From Blepharisma stoltei (Eukaryota > Ciliophora > Heterotrichea > Heterotrichida > Blepharismidae), in the NCBI GenBank assembly GCA_914767885.1, contig CAJZBQ010000010.1, positions 1 to 64,000 of the forward strand: a stretch of DNA of 64,000 bases, read 5' to 3'. The notes under the pieces were generated by a model that worked only from the letters and a program-made list of their open reading frames with translations, was not told the origin of the DNA and did no database searches. The translations under genes were made by a program, and so were the position numbers. How positions within the stretch are numbered: position 1 is the first letter of the stretch; every line of letters starts with the position of its first letter. This document shows, piece by piece, positions 42,917-55,349 of this stretch.

Positions 42917-45900
42917 CTAAATTTTGCTACGGTCACTTATGCTCGACATTGATCATCTATTTTGATTTGAATTATTTGTTGGCGAGGCAGCCGGCAATTT
43001 ATTTACGTTTAAGTATTGTAACTCATAAGGTATAATCGTTTTCCCATCCTTACTATAAGCTTGGCTCGATATTTCACTGTCACTCAAGGTGTAATTTGTT
43101 TTAAAATTAAGTTCCATTTTTTTAACAGCGTCAATGAGTTTTTTTGTTTTCTGTTGATTTTTCGACCTCTCTACAGCTGCTTTAGTACCTTTTTCTATTT
43201 TTTGCATGAAAAACCCTCCCATATCAATTATTCCGCTAACAGAGCCTATTAAAGCACTTATAAACAGCAGAAACGTAGTGTTTATGCTTCTCACAGTTAG
43301 GAAGCCAATTGTATTGACATCTAAATTAATAACAATTTTTAATGACCTTGTCAATATCATTTTATAAACTGTCGAGCTATCTCCTGGCGTATAATTTTCG
43401 CTAACTGAAACCATAAATCCTGTCTGGTTTGTCGGCCAAGAGCTTGATTGAGAAATAAAAAGCTAAATATCAATTACAGATGGCGTCATATCAAAATGAA
43501 CATATGACGGATTATTTCCTATGAAAACTTCATCTTTTGGAGGAGATACATAAAGATTTAGAGAACTTTTTTCTCCGGGTATAGAAGAATCAGCCGAAAC
43601 GTTTGCAGAAAAATAGCTGCAGTAACTAGTTGTTTCTGACAGCAATAAATAAAGGTAAGCTCCTGTATCAAGTGAGCATGATTTGCAAGTAATCTCCACA
43701 AAGCAGTTTTTGTTCTGCTTAATACAATTAATTTTGCTAAAATCCCCTTGAATATTTTCAAAGCTTAAAATTATGTTTTCATTGCAAGAATCATTTTCAA
43801 CGCATGTTCCTCCGTAATTATAAATCCCAATTACAATAAACAAATCACCTTTAATTCTTCCAGCTTGTTTTATTAAATTTTCAATTGGAATTAAGGATTT
43901 TGATTCTGCGATGTTGTTCCAACGATACTGCACAAAGGAGATGGAAACGAGATAAGCAGCAATTATAAGGGAAATTATGGAAAAAACTCCTCCAATACTT
44001 GTTTTTCTTGATCACATAGGCTGATCGTCTTCATTGTGCTTGTCGTCGTATAAATCTCATCGGATAATTGATTGTCTGAATTGTTTTTTTAGGGCTATTG
44101 CTAAAAGGAAAGTACTCAATATGATTGCAAAAAAAATGCCACTATAGGTTGTGTACTCTTGAATTAAATCATATTTCGGGTCAAAATCATCAGGCTGGCT
44201 TGATGATTTTGAAGAATAAAAAACTGCATCAGTCGGCTCTGTGCTGCCTACATTGCATGTTTTATCCCCAGGGCATTTTTTGCACATCCCAGTTCCATTT
44301 GTGTTTGAGTATGTTCCATAAGGGCAAGGAAGGCAAAAAATGCTTGAAGCAGATCCAGTATAAGAATTTTGAGTCCCAAATGGGCACTCTAAACATTCAG
44401 TTGAATTTATATTTTCATTATATGTACCTGGTGAACATCATATACATTCAGATTCAAAAAAATATGTTCCTTTGCTGCAAGGACTATCTATAGTGCTGTT
44501 AATTCCAACTTTATACAAAGACGCAGAAGGTAGCAAATTGATAATATTTGTCTTAGAAACGCCTCCTCCAAATATATATAAATCATTTTTAACATATACA
44601 GTTTGGTGTCCAAAAATATTGAAGTCTAATATATAATAACTATCAATTGTGTAAGTTTCCAAATTCAAAAAAATCACAGATCCAGTTGAATAGGTCCCTT
44701 GAAGCTCTCCTCCTAAAATTATCAAATGCTTAGAAAATAGCACGATTGAAGACTCACTTACTGACCCTGAAATAAAATTCAAATTTTTTACTAATTCTCA
44801 TTGATTAGTCCTTAAGCTGTATTTATAAGCATTTTGATTGAGCTGATATTCATCAGTTTCTCCCATAATTGCATAAAATTCGATATCGTTATTTTTTACC
44901 ATTGTATAGCACTTATGTCAAACTAATGGAGGAACTTCGATTCCTGTTGATGATATTGATGTTCATAATAAAACTGTTGTATCGTATATAGTTAGATAGG
45001 ATGACTGGAGTGGGGCTTTTTTGGCTTGCCGGCAAGCCAAAAAAGCCCTGCTCCAATCATCCTATAAACTATATTCAAAAATCATTGGTTATCCCTGAAT
45101 CAGTTAAACCTCCGAATAAGAAGATATAAGGAGGTGTAAAAGCCATGCAGGCACCTTTTGTGGGTGAGGGGACTGTGTCAGAATTTTTAACTGCTTCTTC
45201 TCATGTCCCTGAAGCTATAGAATAGATATAAAAATCGTTAAGCAGTCCAGTGATGCTTTCGCCGCCAAAAATTATCATTCCATATCCGATCCCAACACTT
45301 GCATGCCCGGATCTTGCAGATGGTGAATTATCAATTCTCTGCAGTTCCCACTTCTCATTTTCTATATCAAATAGTCATAAGTCATTATATCTATATATAA
45401 TTTACAATTCGTCGTTTACGCCTATTCCGCCTCATACAGCTAAATAATTGTTTACTACATGCATAGAAAACCTTATTCTTGCTGCTGGAGAATTTCAAAT
45501 AGGAGAAAGCGTTTTATATTTTGGATGGTTTACAGATAAATCGATGTAAAGGAGGTCGTTCTGAAATGATGAGCCGCTGAATTGGTAGATGGTTGAATTA
45601 ATCAAAATATTTGCAGATTCACATGAAATTTCTTTTTTTGTGCCTTTATTTCCCATGTTTCAATTTGTAGATTAATAATCTTTTTTTAGTTTTATAAATA
45701 AAATAATAATTTAAACACATATCTTTGATGCCTAATTTAATGCGCCAAAATCGAAGATTTACCTTTAGCTTTTGTATTTTAAAGTTTGCAATTAAAACGA
45801 ATGCTATATAAACAGAGTTAGCATTTTTAATCAATTTTGCATATAATATTTTCCAAAAATAATTGATTTCCTTTTAAAATCTAAGAGCCATTTTTGTTCA

Positions 45901-46804
45901 AATTTAAAAGGATTAGTTAGAAAACTCAACTTGCTGTCATTCAGACAATGTTGATAGATTTATTTTCCAAATATCTTGAAGGTTTGCAGCTTTTATGTAA
46001 TTAAATCCTGGGGTTATATAAAAATAGCCAGAAATCACAGCTGTATGATGCCATGATCTTCCAGTCGGGGAAGAGGAAAAATTATATTTAATTCATTTTT
46101 GCGAATCTAAATTATATCGGTATAAGTTAGGATCATATCCAACCCCAAAAGCATATCCTCCTCAAACATACAAAGAATTATCATAAAATGACATTCTTGA
46201 GCCTGCTGTTGACACAGGAATATCTCCATTATTTGGCATAATAGTGCAATTCAGAGAATTTGCATCAATTCTGATATAAAATTTACAAATATAATGAATT
46301 TTGGGAATTTTTTTCAGAAACACCTCCAAAAATCCCATAATAAATATTACCATTTCATTCAAAAATATCTGAAGCTGCATCAAATAAAGGATTTAATTTA
46401 GTTCCATTCAAACTTATTTTTTCTCATTCAAAATACTCTAAATTAAAGCTTCAAACATCAGCAATAGATCCGCCTGTGGTTTTTCCTGCAATTAAAATAA
46501 GGCTATTTCTTTGTTTGTTAAAAAGTAGTATAGACCCAACCCTTGGATCAGGTAAAATTGATGATACAGGATTAAGTTGTCTTCATATATGAGACGACAA
46601 ATTGAAGCTTCAAAGATCATTTTTGTATAATCTTTTATCGGTTGATCCTCCAAATATAATTATGCGATTTTCTATGTAATCGTATGTGGAAGCTGCTGAA
46701 ATTCTGGAATCTGGAGGGGCATCTGTTTCTGGGATTAGAGTTGTGGGTAGAGCAAAAATTTGTTGAAAAGCTACAAGAAATAAAATACTGTTTAAAGTGC
46801 GCAT
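42917..46804 (-). CDS. Kelch-repeat, Cys-rich, multi-TM surface protein (paralog 1)
   Basis: 1168 residues after two IESs (44985-45069, 45668-45917) and three introns (43463-43477, 45391-45405, both 15 nt; 46271-46286, 16 nt). Order: signal peptide (SILFLVAFQQIFA); kelch repeats (RIIIFGGSTDKRLYKNDLWSF, DLWLFDIENEKWE, GYGMIIFGGESITGLLNDFY); a Cys-rich GCC2/GCC3-like region (CSPGTYNENINSTECLECPFG, CLPCPYGTYS, CKKCPG); TM1 (SGIFFAIILSTFLLAIAL); a short loop with DKHNEDDQPM; TM2 (GGVFSIISLIIAAYLVSI); an extracellular domain with cysteines; TM3 (LLFISALIGSVSGIIDMGGFFM); a Lys-rich tail. Tryptophans at kelch positions are mostly TGA. Ligand unknown. The tail ends SNQNRWSMSSISDRSKI. Confidence 0.87.
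44985..45069. other. Fully palindromic IES, 85 bp, in paralog 1
   Basis: The whole element is one near-perfect hairpin centred on TGGCTTGCCGGCAAGCCA; outer parts TAGATAGGATGACTGGAG and its inverse. TA-bounded. Removal restores GITNDFWIYDTTVLLWTSIS. Confidence 0.9.
45668..45917. other. TA-bounded IES, 250 bp, in paralog 1
   Basis: AT-rich without strong inverted ends. Excision restores EWQQVEFSTNWNMGNKGTKK and removes TAA/TAG codons. Confidence 0.8.
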
Positions 46805-47188
46805 TATAATAGCTTTTATTTGTATGAATTATTAATTATACGTTGTAGAATTTTTTGGTAATTTAAAGTAACTAATTTTAACTCTAGTTTAAAAAAATAT
46901 AAGTTTTTGGAAATAGCATCTGGTTTTTTTTTTCATATTTATATATTTATTAAAACAATTAAATGTTTTTTATAATCAATAATGATAATTGAAATCTACC
47001 TCCGAAGATAGACAGCATTCTTTTTACTGTGAAAATCTTACTTTAGGTGAGAAAATGTTATACTTTGCCAATTTAGGTAAAATTGGTACAAAGAGCTAAA
47101 TGTTTTTAACTCTCAATTAAGTATATTTTTAAGAATTTGCTCAAATTATCTACGATATAAAGGTTATTAATTTGTCGTAATTATTCTT
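46805..47188. other. AT-rich spacer between the tandem kelch paralogs
   Basis: 384 bp, promoter of paralog 1 and 3' end of paralog 2. Nothing else recognised. Confidence 0.55.
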
Positions 47189-50100
47189 TTAATTTACAGT
47201 TTTATTCAAATGCAATTTATCTCAATAACGAAGTTGTTGATACTCTATAGAGTCGTCATAGAGTTCTTTAGCTGTATTCATTTCTTCTTTCATGTGGCAA
47301 TCTATCAAAGTAAGTCTTCGAATATTAAATGGGAAATTATCTTGTATTTTAATATTCTCGTTGATAATTTTTTCATGGCTTATTTTGAGACTGCGCCTTT
47401 CATTAATTTTTTTAATTTTATCTTCAACTTTTTCCATAAGAAATCCACCTGCACTGATAATTCCACTAATAGACCCCATCAAGGTACTAATAAAAAATAA
47501 AAATGTGTTATTACTCCCCTCTCTTCATAAGGAACACTAGATAGCAAAAATTCAGGAAATTAGATTATTTAAAGAGAAAAGTTTCGTTTAAAAATTTTGG
47601 CATATCAATTTATATACCGTAATAGACGATTTTAATTAAAGATCAATGAAGGTGATTTTATTTTAGACAGATTGAATTCTAAAGCATAAAGTTTATAAAT
47701 TAAGGTAGCGGTTCTTTAGAACTATGCTTAAAAGTTCAATAAGCAAATCCAATTAAAAATCCCGAACAATCAAAATAATCCTTTCCTGAAGGAGCAAAAC
47801 AATTTGCTTGCTCTAGGTCTTTTGGGATTAAGGCTTCTTATTGTTAAAACACCAATAGTATCTATATCCAAAGTCACCACAATCCCAAGTGTTCTAGTCA
47901 AAGTCATTTGAGTAACTGATGCACTAAATCCTTGTGTTGATTCTTGGCTTGACGAAACTAAAAATCCAGTTTGATTCGTTTGTCACTTACTTTCCCATTT
48001 AATAGCAGTAAGATAATTTTTATAGAATCTTTCTCAATAATAATTATACTCAAAATTTATTTTGCTGCAATTATAATGCTTATCTCTTTTAGAAGCATAA
48101 TTTTGTTTTATCAATTTATAAAACCTCAATCTCAGTAAACCAATATAGATCCCTGCTTTGGGTTGGACTATATGCTTTAGAAAAAAAAATTTTAAAAAAA
48201 TAACATCAGCTGCCATAGTGCTTTTAAATATGCTATTTTAAAAAACTTTTAGTTTAATTTATTCCGATGTTTAAATCGCGAAATTCATTTTTATTTTCAT
48301 CTAATTAATGCTTACTCCCCTCCGTGAGAGAACAAAAAATTTGTTCGCTCATGGAGTTTTTTTTTTAAAAAAAAAAATTATATAAATTTTTTTTTCAAAA
48401 TTTAAAAACATTCTAATTTGTAAAAATGAGAAGCAAAATTTAATTTAATTTACAAAATTTATGTTTTAAAATGAAAGTTGTTTAAAATTAAGCAGAATTA
48501 GCTAGAGATTTCATTATAATAGTTATTAGTTATATATCAAAGGCTTTTTTTTTCATAAAAAAATTTTTGTTTTCTGGCGGAGGATGGATTTTGGTCAAAA
48601 AATAGTATTTTTTCCAATGGTTTTGTTCACTCAAGGAGGGGGCGGGGGGAGTTAAATAATTTTTAACTTTTCATATAAGATTATATAATTTTCTTTTATA
48701 AATTTATTAGTTATACCCCCAATTAATAGTAAAAGCAAATGCTATTAAATGGGTGAAATTTAGAAACATCTGAGATAAATAGCTAAATAACTATTACTGA
48801 TGGAATCATATTCTTAATCTTAATCTTAATTACGGCGGTTAGAATCCGCTTTGTTAACTCGGTTACCAAGGATCCCTCCAGGGGATTCATCCGCTTTGCG
48901 GGGACATCTACTTCCGATCGCCGGAAAGGCGGGTTGCCTGGCCGTCCTCCTCCTCCTTGCCACTTCTAGGCGGCTCCAGTGTTGAGTGGGCAGACTATGG
49001 GTTCCCGGGGCCTTGCTTCAGGCTCCGTCTACAAGGTTGCCTATTCCGAAAATTCGAAGCGCGAATTTTCTGGTAAGGCTCTCGGCTAAGATGGAAATCC
49101 AAAGCCCGGGACGTAACGCCCGGTTTCACGCTAGGGAGTTGCCCGATTGACCAAGTGGGTGTCCTTGGCACTGCTGAGCTTCCCCTTCCAACTTTGGTTC
49201 TCCACTTTCCTTGAGGCAAAAGACTTGATTTCAGAATGAGCTGCGGTCGACCTAATTCGACATTGCGCTCCACTGCATCAAGCCAAAACCCAGCCGGATA
49301 CACTTTACCGAGCTCTTTTCCCTTCCACAAGGTCCCCGCCAGCCTGTGTGGGCGTGCGGCTACAGGTGTTGAGAAAAAGGGCTGGTCCGTCGACGCCATT
49401 TTAATATGTATGATGGAATCATATTCAACTAGTTTAATTTAGATTTATGCACGTTTAGCCTCCCTAATGCATAGCCTACATGGTTTTTGTCCCTGATTCA
49501 GGATTCTCTGTCCGCAACGTGTTGTGTACGCTTGGCATCAGCCTGAATACTCCTTCGGCTTCGAGTATAGGAATTTCGACAGCTATTCTCCAGGTTCACA
49601 GGTTTGAATGTGAGCTGTATGCAGAGAGAAATAAAAAGATTTGATTTTTTAGTCGACAGACTGCAAAAGGACTCCAGATGCAGCTCCTCCTTTATTGCGC
49701 TGGAATATTTCTCAAATGGTCCAAAGGGTATTACATGGATCTGCCTTTCCAACTCAAGGCCTCTATTACCCACGAAGTAAAATCGAGCTATGAATTCGGA
49801 CTTGGACTATGCTCCGAGTGGCGTTTCCAAGTTGAGAAAGCCTTGATGGATATAATTGAATATTCGCTCGAAGTTGCATTATCAGAGGCCATAGCCGGCT
49901 GAAGCATCATATTAAATTATGATCGAATCATATTAAAATGCATATATGAAGGATTGACACCTATGAAAACCTGGCCAGAAGGAGGAGAAAGATAGAGATC
50001 ATGAGAACTTTTTTCATTAGGAATTGAAGAGTCTGCAGTTACATTTGCATATAAGTAGCTCGCATAGCTTGTTGGCTCTGCAAAAGATATGTAAAAATAA

Positions 50101-53100
50101 GCTCCAGTTCCGAGATTGCATGAATTGAATGTTGCTTGCACAAAGCAATTTTTTTGATCTTTAAAGCATTCTACTACAACTGATTTACTGATAATATTGT
50201 ATTGATATCAAGATATATGCTCGTTAAATTATTTAAAAAAATTATTTTATAATTTTTTCCTATTTTATATTTAAATCGGGGCATTCATCATGAATTATAA
50301 ATTTGTAAATTCTATAAGCAGCTATACCCTTTTATAATAAAATTAGGCTTCAATTCTATTTTTATTTTATATAGTGGAAGGGAAAAACTAATCATTCCAA
50401 AATTTCTATTCATAATAAACGGGCATATATACTCATTGCAAGCGCTGCCCGTAACACATGAACCTCCATAATTATAAGCTCCAACTATAATTGTGATGTC
50501 ACTGTCAAAATTTTCAGCTTGCTTAATAAGAGTTTCATACGGAAGCAAAGTCTTTGATTCTATCACGTTGTTATATCAGTACTCAAGATTAGATAAAGTA
50601 AAAATGTATATCACTCCAATAAATGCTAAAGCAGAGAAAAAACCACCAATGCTTGTTCGTTTCAGGTACATAGGCTTGCCTTCTTCATTATGTTTATCAT
50701 TATATATATCAAATTTCGTGAATTTTTCAAAATTTTTACTATTTCAAGCCAAAATACTTATCCCCCCCTCCGTGAGTAAACAAAAAAATTTTGTTCACCC
50801 ACAGAGGGGGACTAATTTTTTTTTCGAAATTTAAAAAAATCTCATTTTTATAAAAATTGGAAGGCAAATAGTAATTTAATTTGTAAAATTTATGTTTTAA
50901 AATGCAATTTGTTTTAAAAAATTAAACAGAATTAGCTCAATATTTCATTATACTAATTATCACTTATATATCAAAAGCTTTTTCCATAAAATTTTTTTCT
51001 ATTAAAAACATTTTTGTTTCACTTACAGAGGGTGGGTTTTTAGGCAATTTTTCCAATGGCTTTGTTCACTCAGGGAGGGGGAGCTATCCAAAAAAACCAA
51101 AAATATGGCAAGCCCAACGCCAAGCCATAGAGTGACTTTTTGAATAACACTTAACTCAGGTGAGTACTGGTCAGGTTGGTCTGTCTCTTCAGCGTTATTA
51201 TGAAGTAAAACAATTGGTTCTGTAGATCCAACAGGACATGCCATACCTGCAGGGCATTTTTTGCACATCCCAGACCCAGGAACATCATTATATGTCCCTA
51301 ACTCACAAGGAACACACACAAACTGGCTTGCTCCTCCTTGATATTCATTTATTGTTCCTATTGGGCATGGGTTGCATTTATCTATGCTTGAATCTTCTGA
51401 TCAGGTTCCAATAGGGCATCAAATACACTCTAAACCTGATTTATAAGCTCCTTCACTACATGGGCCATCCTCTAAAGACAATTTAATGAAATCAGATGTA
51501 GGAATATTGTTTATTCTAAGTGAGCTTGATCTAGTGCCAGCAAAAATGTAAATATCATTTTTCATATAAATTGACCGGTGGCTAAATAAATTTGTACTTA
51601 AGCCTAGAACTGCATCAACTGAATAGTTTTGTCCGTTAACTCCCTCCATAAGCGAATAAAAGTATTGGAAAAATCCCTATTTTTTGCCCAAAAAACCACC
51701 TTTGTGAACAACATAAATGTTTTTAATGTAACAATTTTTTATGAAAAAAAAAATTATATGTAAATGATAATTATTATAATGAAATCTGTTTAATTTTAAA
51801 CAGCTCGCATTTTAAAACATAAATTTTGAAATTAAATTTAATTTTGCTTCTCAATTTTACAGATTGGGAATGTTTTTAAATTTCTAAAAAATATTTTCTA
51901 GAATTATATATTAATAAAAAACATTAACCACCGCTGTGAGCGAACAAAAGTTTTTTTTGTTCGCTCACTGAGGAGGGAGTAAGAAAAATAGCAACATTTG
52001 ATGAAAAAATATTCTTAAACTCTCCGCCAATAGTGATTATGAATGAAGATGACAAAATTATGTTTGATGCTTCACTTAATGAAAACTGCAAATAATCAAT
52101 AGTTTGGACGATTTCCCATGAATTTTGTTTTAAACTGAATCTATATATACTTTTATTCGGCAGATTATTATCTGTTTCTCCCATAAAAACATAAAACAAG
52201 AAGTCATCATCCTCGTGATCAGCGTAGCATTGGTGCCATGCTAATGGAGGGATAGTATCTCCTAGAGGGATTTTTTGGACTCAACCTAAAATTGTTATAT
52301 CATATTGATATAAAATATTACTAACTCCCCATTTCCGTGAGCGAACAAAAAAATTTTGTTCGTCAAGCCTTTTAAAAATTTCTCTATAAATTTTATAGTC
52401 GAAAATAAAAAAAATCTCACTTCGCAAAAATTGGAAAGCAAATGTTAATTTAATTTGTAAAATTTATTTCTTAAACCCAATCTGTTTAAATTAAACAGAA
52501 TTAGCTAGAAATTTCGTTATATTAATTATCACTTATATTTCAAAGTTTTTTTTTCATAAAAATTTTTGTCCGCTCATGGAGGTGGATTTTTGGACAAAAA
52601 ATAAGGATTTTCCAATGGTTTGTTCGCTCACGGAAGGGGGAGTAAGTCCTGAACTTGTTACGCCACCATATAGAAAAATATAAGGAATTGCAGCATCTAT
52701 GCATGCACCTTTTGCTGGAAGAGGGCTTTTTCCTGTAGAAGTAATTATTTGAGATCAGCTCTTAGAAGTTGCAGAATAAATATAAAAATCATTGAGTAGG
52801 CCAGTTGAATCTTCTCCTCCAAAAATAACCATTCCATAGCCAATACCTGTATGAGCATGGCCATATCTTGCAGATGGTTCATATAAAGGATTTTCTTGCA
52901 CCCATTCATTATTGTCAACGCTGTATACCCAAAAATCATCTAACCTATATTAAATATTACAGATTCCCATTTCTTCCTTGTCCTCCAAATATAGCAATTT
53001 TGTCATTTATTTGCTCCATTGCAAACCTCATTCTTGGAGGAGGCGAAACTCAATTAGAGGTCAATGTTGAAAACTTTGGATTTTCATAAGAAATATTAAT

Positions 53101-54912
53101 ATAAATCAAATCATTTGTATAAGTAGATCCACTGTATTGAAATAAAGTTGAGTTGACAAAAGTATTCCCAGCCTGACTTCTAAGCTGAGTGTTTTTGTCT
53201 ATATCAAAATCAACTTGTATTCACTGATCTAAATCGTTAAGGTTGATTTTTCAAATATCATTTATTCCCGCGTCGTAATTATAATCAAATCCTGGAAAAA
53301 TATACAAAAATTCAGAATATATTGCTATGTAATGCCACATTCTCCCAATAGGGGATTTATTAAAAATGTGTTTCGTTCAGACTTGGTTTTGTAAGTCATA
53401 TATATAAAGATTATTATCATATACATATTCTGTTGTAAGTCCACCTCAGATATATAGTTTTCCATCAGAAAATGCAATTTTTGCGCTGTGAATCAAAGTA
53501 GGCCCATCCCCTGTATTTGGCATGATGATACAATTTAAACTCCCTGAATCAATCCTATAGTAAGTCTTACAAATAAATTAAATTTGAAAATCCAGAATCA
53601 ATAGCTCCTCCAAAAATCACATAATAAATATTATAGCCATATATATATTAATCTCTTCTCATTCAATAACGAAAACTTTTTGTTTCTCATTAATTGGGTA
53701 TAATTTTTTTTTAATTGAAAGTTTCCTAACTCATCCATCCGTTAGCTAATAAAAAAAGATTTGTTCGCCCGAGGAGGGTTAATATCTTTTTCTAAAAAAA
53801 TATCTATAAGTTTTATATCATCTGCTTCACATATTTCTTACTGTGTAGCAGATATAGTAATTTATTTCGAAAATTAAAAAAATCCCAAATTGCAAAGCAA
53901 ATATTAATTTAATTTGTAAAATTTATGTTTTAAAATGCAAATCGTTTTAAAATTAAACAGAATTAGCTAGAGATTTCATTAAACTAATTATTATTTATAT
54001 GTCAATTTTTTTTAATAAAAAATGTTTATATTAAACAAAATTTGGTTTTGTTCTTTCACAGAGGAGTAAGTTTCTATTTTTAATAAATAGTTCAGATTTA
54101 TATTTTTTAAAAGATATTAAATAGATAAATTGCAAAGCAAATAAATAATTATATCAATATATTTTAATAAAATCATAAAAATATTTCTAAATAAATTATA
54201 AAAGTTTTCTATTGCTTTTTAAATATTTTAAATATTTACATTTTAGAATAGTATTGATTTAATAGATTTTAAAGAATTTAGAAGAAAACAGAATATTTTT
54301 AAAAAATCATAATTAGATTCGTTAAGAAATTTTCCGACGCATTATATAAAGGGGAGTTAATGGTCATAATATCAAAATAAAGAAATCAATTCAATTTCAA
54401 ATAAATTATTTTCAAATATAATTATAATAAATCCAATTTTTAATCCAGCTCATCATACCTTTTCATTTAAAAGCTTCATATGCCACTGACGAGAGAGAAT
54501 TTAATTTGCAGTTTTGCAGTTCTAATTCTTTCCAAACTAGTAAGTCTAAATCAAAGCTTCATATATCAGTTATGGCTCCAAGTTCGGTTTTGCCTGCCAT
54601 GATTATTAGTGAATTTTCTGCTTCATTGAAAAATGATGCTGATTCTTTCCTTGCATCTGGAACTTTTGATGATGAAGGGCATAATTCTTGCCATTGATTA
54701 TTGTTAAAATTGAAGGCTCATACATCATTATAATAAACATTTTCTGCTGAAGCCCCACCGAATAACAGGAGTCTGTTTGCGTTAGTGTCATAAACTGAAG
54801 ATGGCAATGATCTTGCAGTTGGAGGGCAGCCTGTTTCGGGTATTTTGCTTTCTTTGATAGCTGAAGTTGCGAATATTACTGAGATAATTAGTAATAGGGC
54901 AAGCATTGCCAT
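47189..54912 (-). CDS. Kelch-repeat, Cys-rich, multi-TM surface protein (paralog 2), nine removal units
   Basis: 1141 residues once nine segments and three introns (48783-48797, 15 nt; 52945-52960 and 53555-53570, 16 nt) are taken out. Same architecture as paralog 1: signal peptide (MLALLLIISVIFATSA), kelch repeats (RLLLFGGASAENVYYNDVWAF, DDFWVYSVDNNEWVQ), Cys-rich stretch (CNPCPIGTINEYQGG, CVPCELGTYNDVPGSGMCKK), three TMs, loop DKHNEEGKPM, and tail starting GSISGIISAGGFLMEK. Segments: 47514-47830, 48003-48775, 48813-49426, 49427-49934, 50206-50429, 50757-51083, 51640-51982, 52325-52645, 53632-54455. The final codon count is exactly 3n. All three introns sit at the same positions as in paralog 1; none of the insertions do. 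Confidence 0.85.
47514..47830. mobile_element. CTCCCC-type MITE (IES), degenerate, 317 bp
   Basis: TTA|CTCCCCTCTCTTCATAAGGA on the left and GGTCTTTTGGGA|TTA on the right. Removal restores DTIGVLTIRSLNNTFLFFIS, matching paralog 1 (NTIGFLTVRSINTTFLLFIS). Confidence 0.87.
48003..48775. mobile_element. TA-bounded IES with a nested CTCCCC-type MITE, 773 bp
   Basis: Joining TA at 48003 with TA at 48776 gives PSLFIKWESKWQTNQTGF, the same length as paralog 1 (PSLFISQSSSWPTNQTGF). The nested MITE is 48315-48651 with TTA on both sides. Confidence 0.82.
48813..49426 (-). mobile_element. SINE-like retroposon A in paralog 2
   Basis: Flanked by TGATGGAATCATATTC (48798-48813 and 49411-49426). Left tail (TTAATC)n at 48813-48829; right end CGACGCCATTTTAATATGTA. 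Core shares GACGTAACGCCCGGTTTCAC and ATTCATCCGCTTTGCGGG with other copies. Confidence 0.88.
49427..49934. mobile_element. Second retroposon-like insertion at the same target
   Basis: A third copy of the duplicated target (TGATCGAATCATATT, 49920-49934, one mismatch) closes this GC-richer 490-bp segment. Removing both insertions restores NPSYMHFNMIPS next to the 15-nt intron. Its interior does not obviously share the core of retroposon A, so it may be another family. Confidence 0.75.
50206..50429. other. TA-bounded IES, 224 bp, in paralog 2
   Basis: Excision between TA at 50206 and TA at 50430 joins GSACNEYQYNIISKSVVVEC; required by codon phase between the flanking exons. Confidence 0.75.
50757..51083. 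mobile_element. CTCCCC-type MITE (IES), 327 bp
   Basis: Ends ATCCCCCCCTCCGTGAGTAA and TCACTCAGGGAGGGGGAG. Flanking triplets CTT / CTA are an imperfect match. Removal restores IFLVFLDSILAWNSKNFEKF. Confidence 0.82.
51640..51982. mobile_element. CTCCCC-type MITE (IES), 343 bp
   Basis: Flanked by TAA on both sides; left end CTCCCTCCATAAGCGAATAA, right end TTCGCTCACTGAGGAGGGAG. Removal restores SSNVAIFLNGQNYSVDAVLG. Confidence 0.9.
52325..52645. mobile_element. CTCCCC-type MITE (IES), 321 bp
   Basis: Flanked by TAA on both sides; left end CTCCCCATTTCCGTGAGCGA, right end TCGCTCACGGAAGGGGGAG. Removal restores YGGVTSSGLSNILYQYDITI. Confidence 0.9.
53632..54455. mobile_element. TA-bounded IES with a nested CTCCCC-type MITE, 824 bp
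   Basis: TA at 53632 and TA at 54456 join VAYEAFKWKGNIYYVIFGGA in frame. Nested MITE 53730-54066 with TAA on both sides and a degenerate left end CTCATCCATCCGTTAGC. The rest is AT-rich. Confidence 0.82.
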
Positions 54913-55349
54913 ATATTTGATTTAATTAGTAATTTTAACATCAAGAAAGAAATATGAAAATTTGATTTTAAGAGATATTTAAAGAATTATTTATCCTTTA
55001 TAAACAGCTTTGCATACAATCTATTTAAAAGAACAAATATATATCCAAAATGTTTGTAAATTATATAATAAATGTTTGCAATAAACTCAATTTTTTAAAA
55101 ATAAAAAAAATAAAACTAAAAATAATAAAGAGAGAGAGCTAGTGATTAAGAGAATAAATAAAATCAATAAAAAACTTCTTCCATTAATATTTAAATGGCC
55201 TTTTTGTCTCATGTTCTTAGAAATAAATTTCTTTTATCTCAGAAATTTGATTATTATTGACTTTAAACTTTAAAAACCCAGATAATGAAGTAATATCCAT
55301 ATTTATGAGTATCTAATTATTGTAAAAAAAGAATAGATAGAATTATAAT
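54913..55349. other. AT-rich intergenic stretch
   Basis: Upstream region of paralog 2 and 3' flank of NOP2. Poly-A-rich, with a short GAGAGAGAG tract near 55130. No gene or element recognised. Confidence 0.55.

Noticed and set aside
47222-48216. A separate third kelch-paralog fragment
   Set aside because: Codon phase and length matching to paralog 1 show it is the 3' end of paralog 2, split by two elements.
48995-49902. Frames of 68-134 codons
   Set aside because: Inside the two retroposon insertions in paralog 2; not supported by composition or family.
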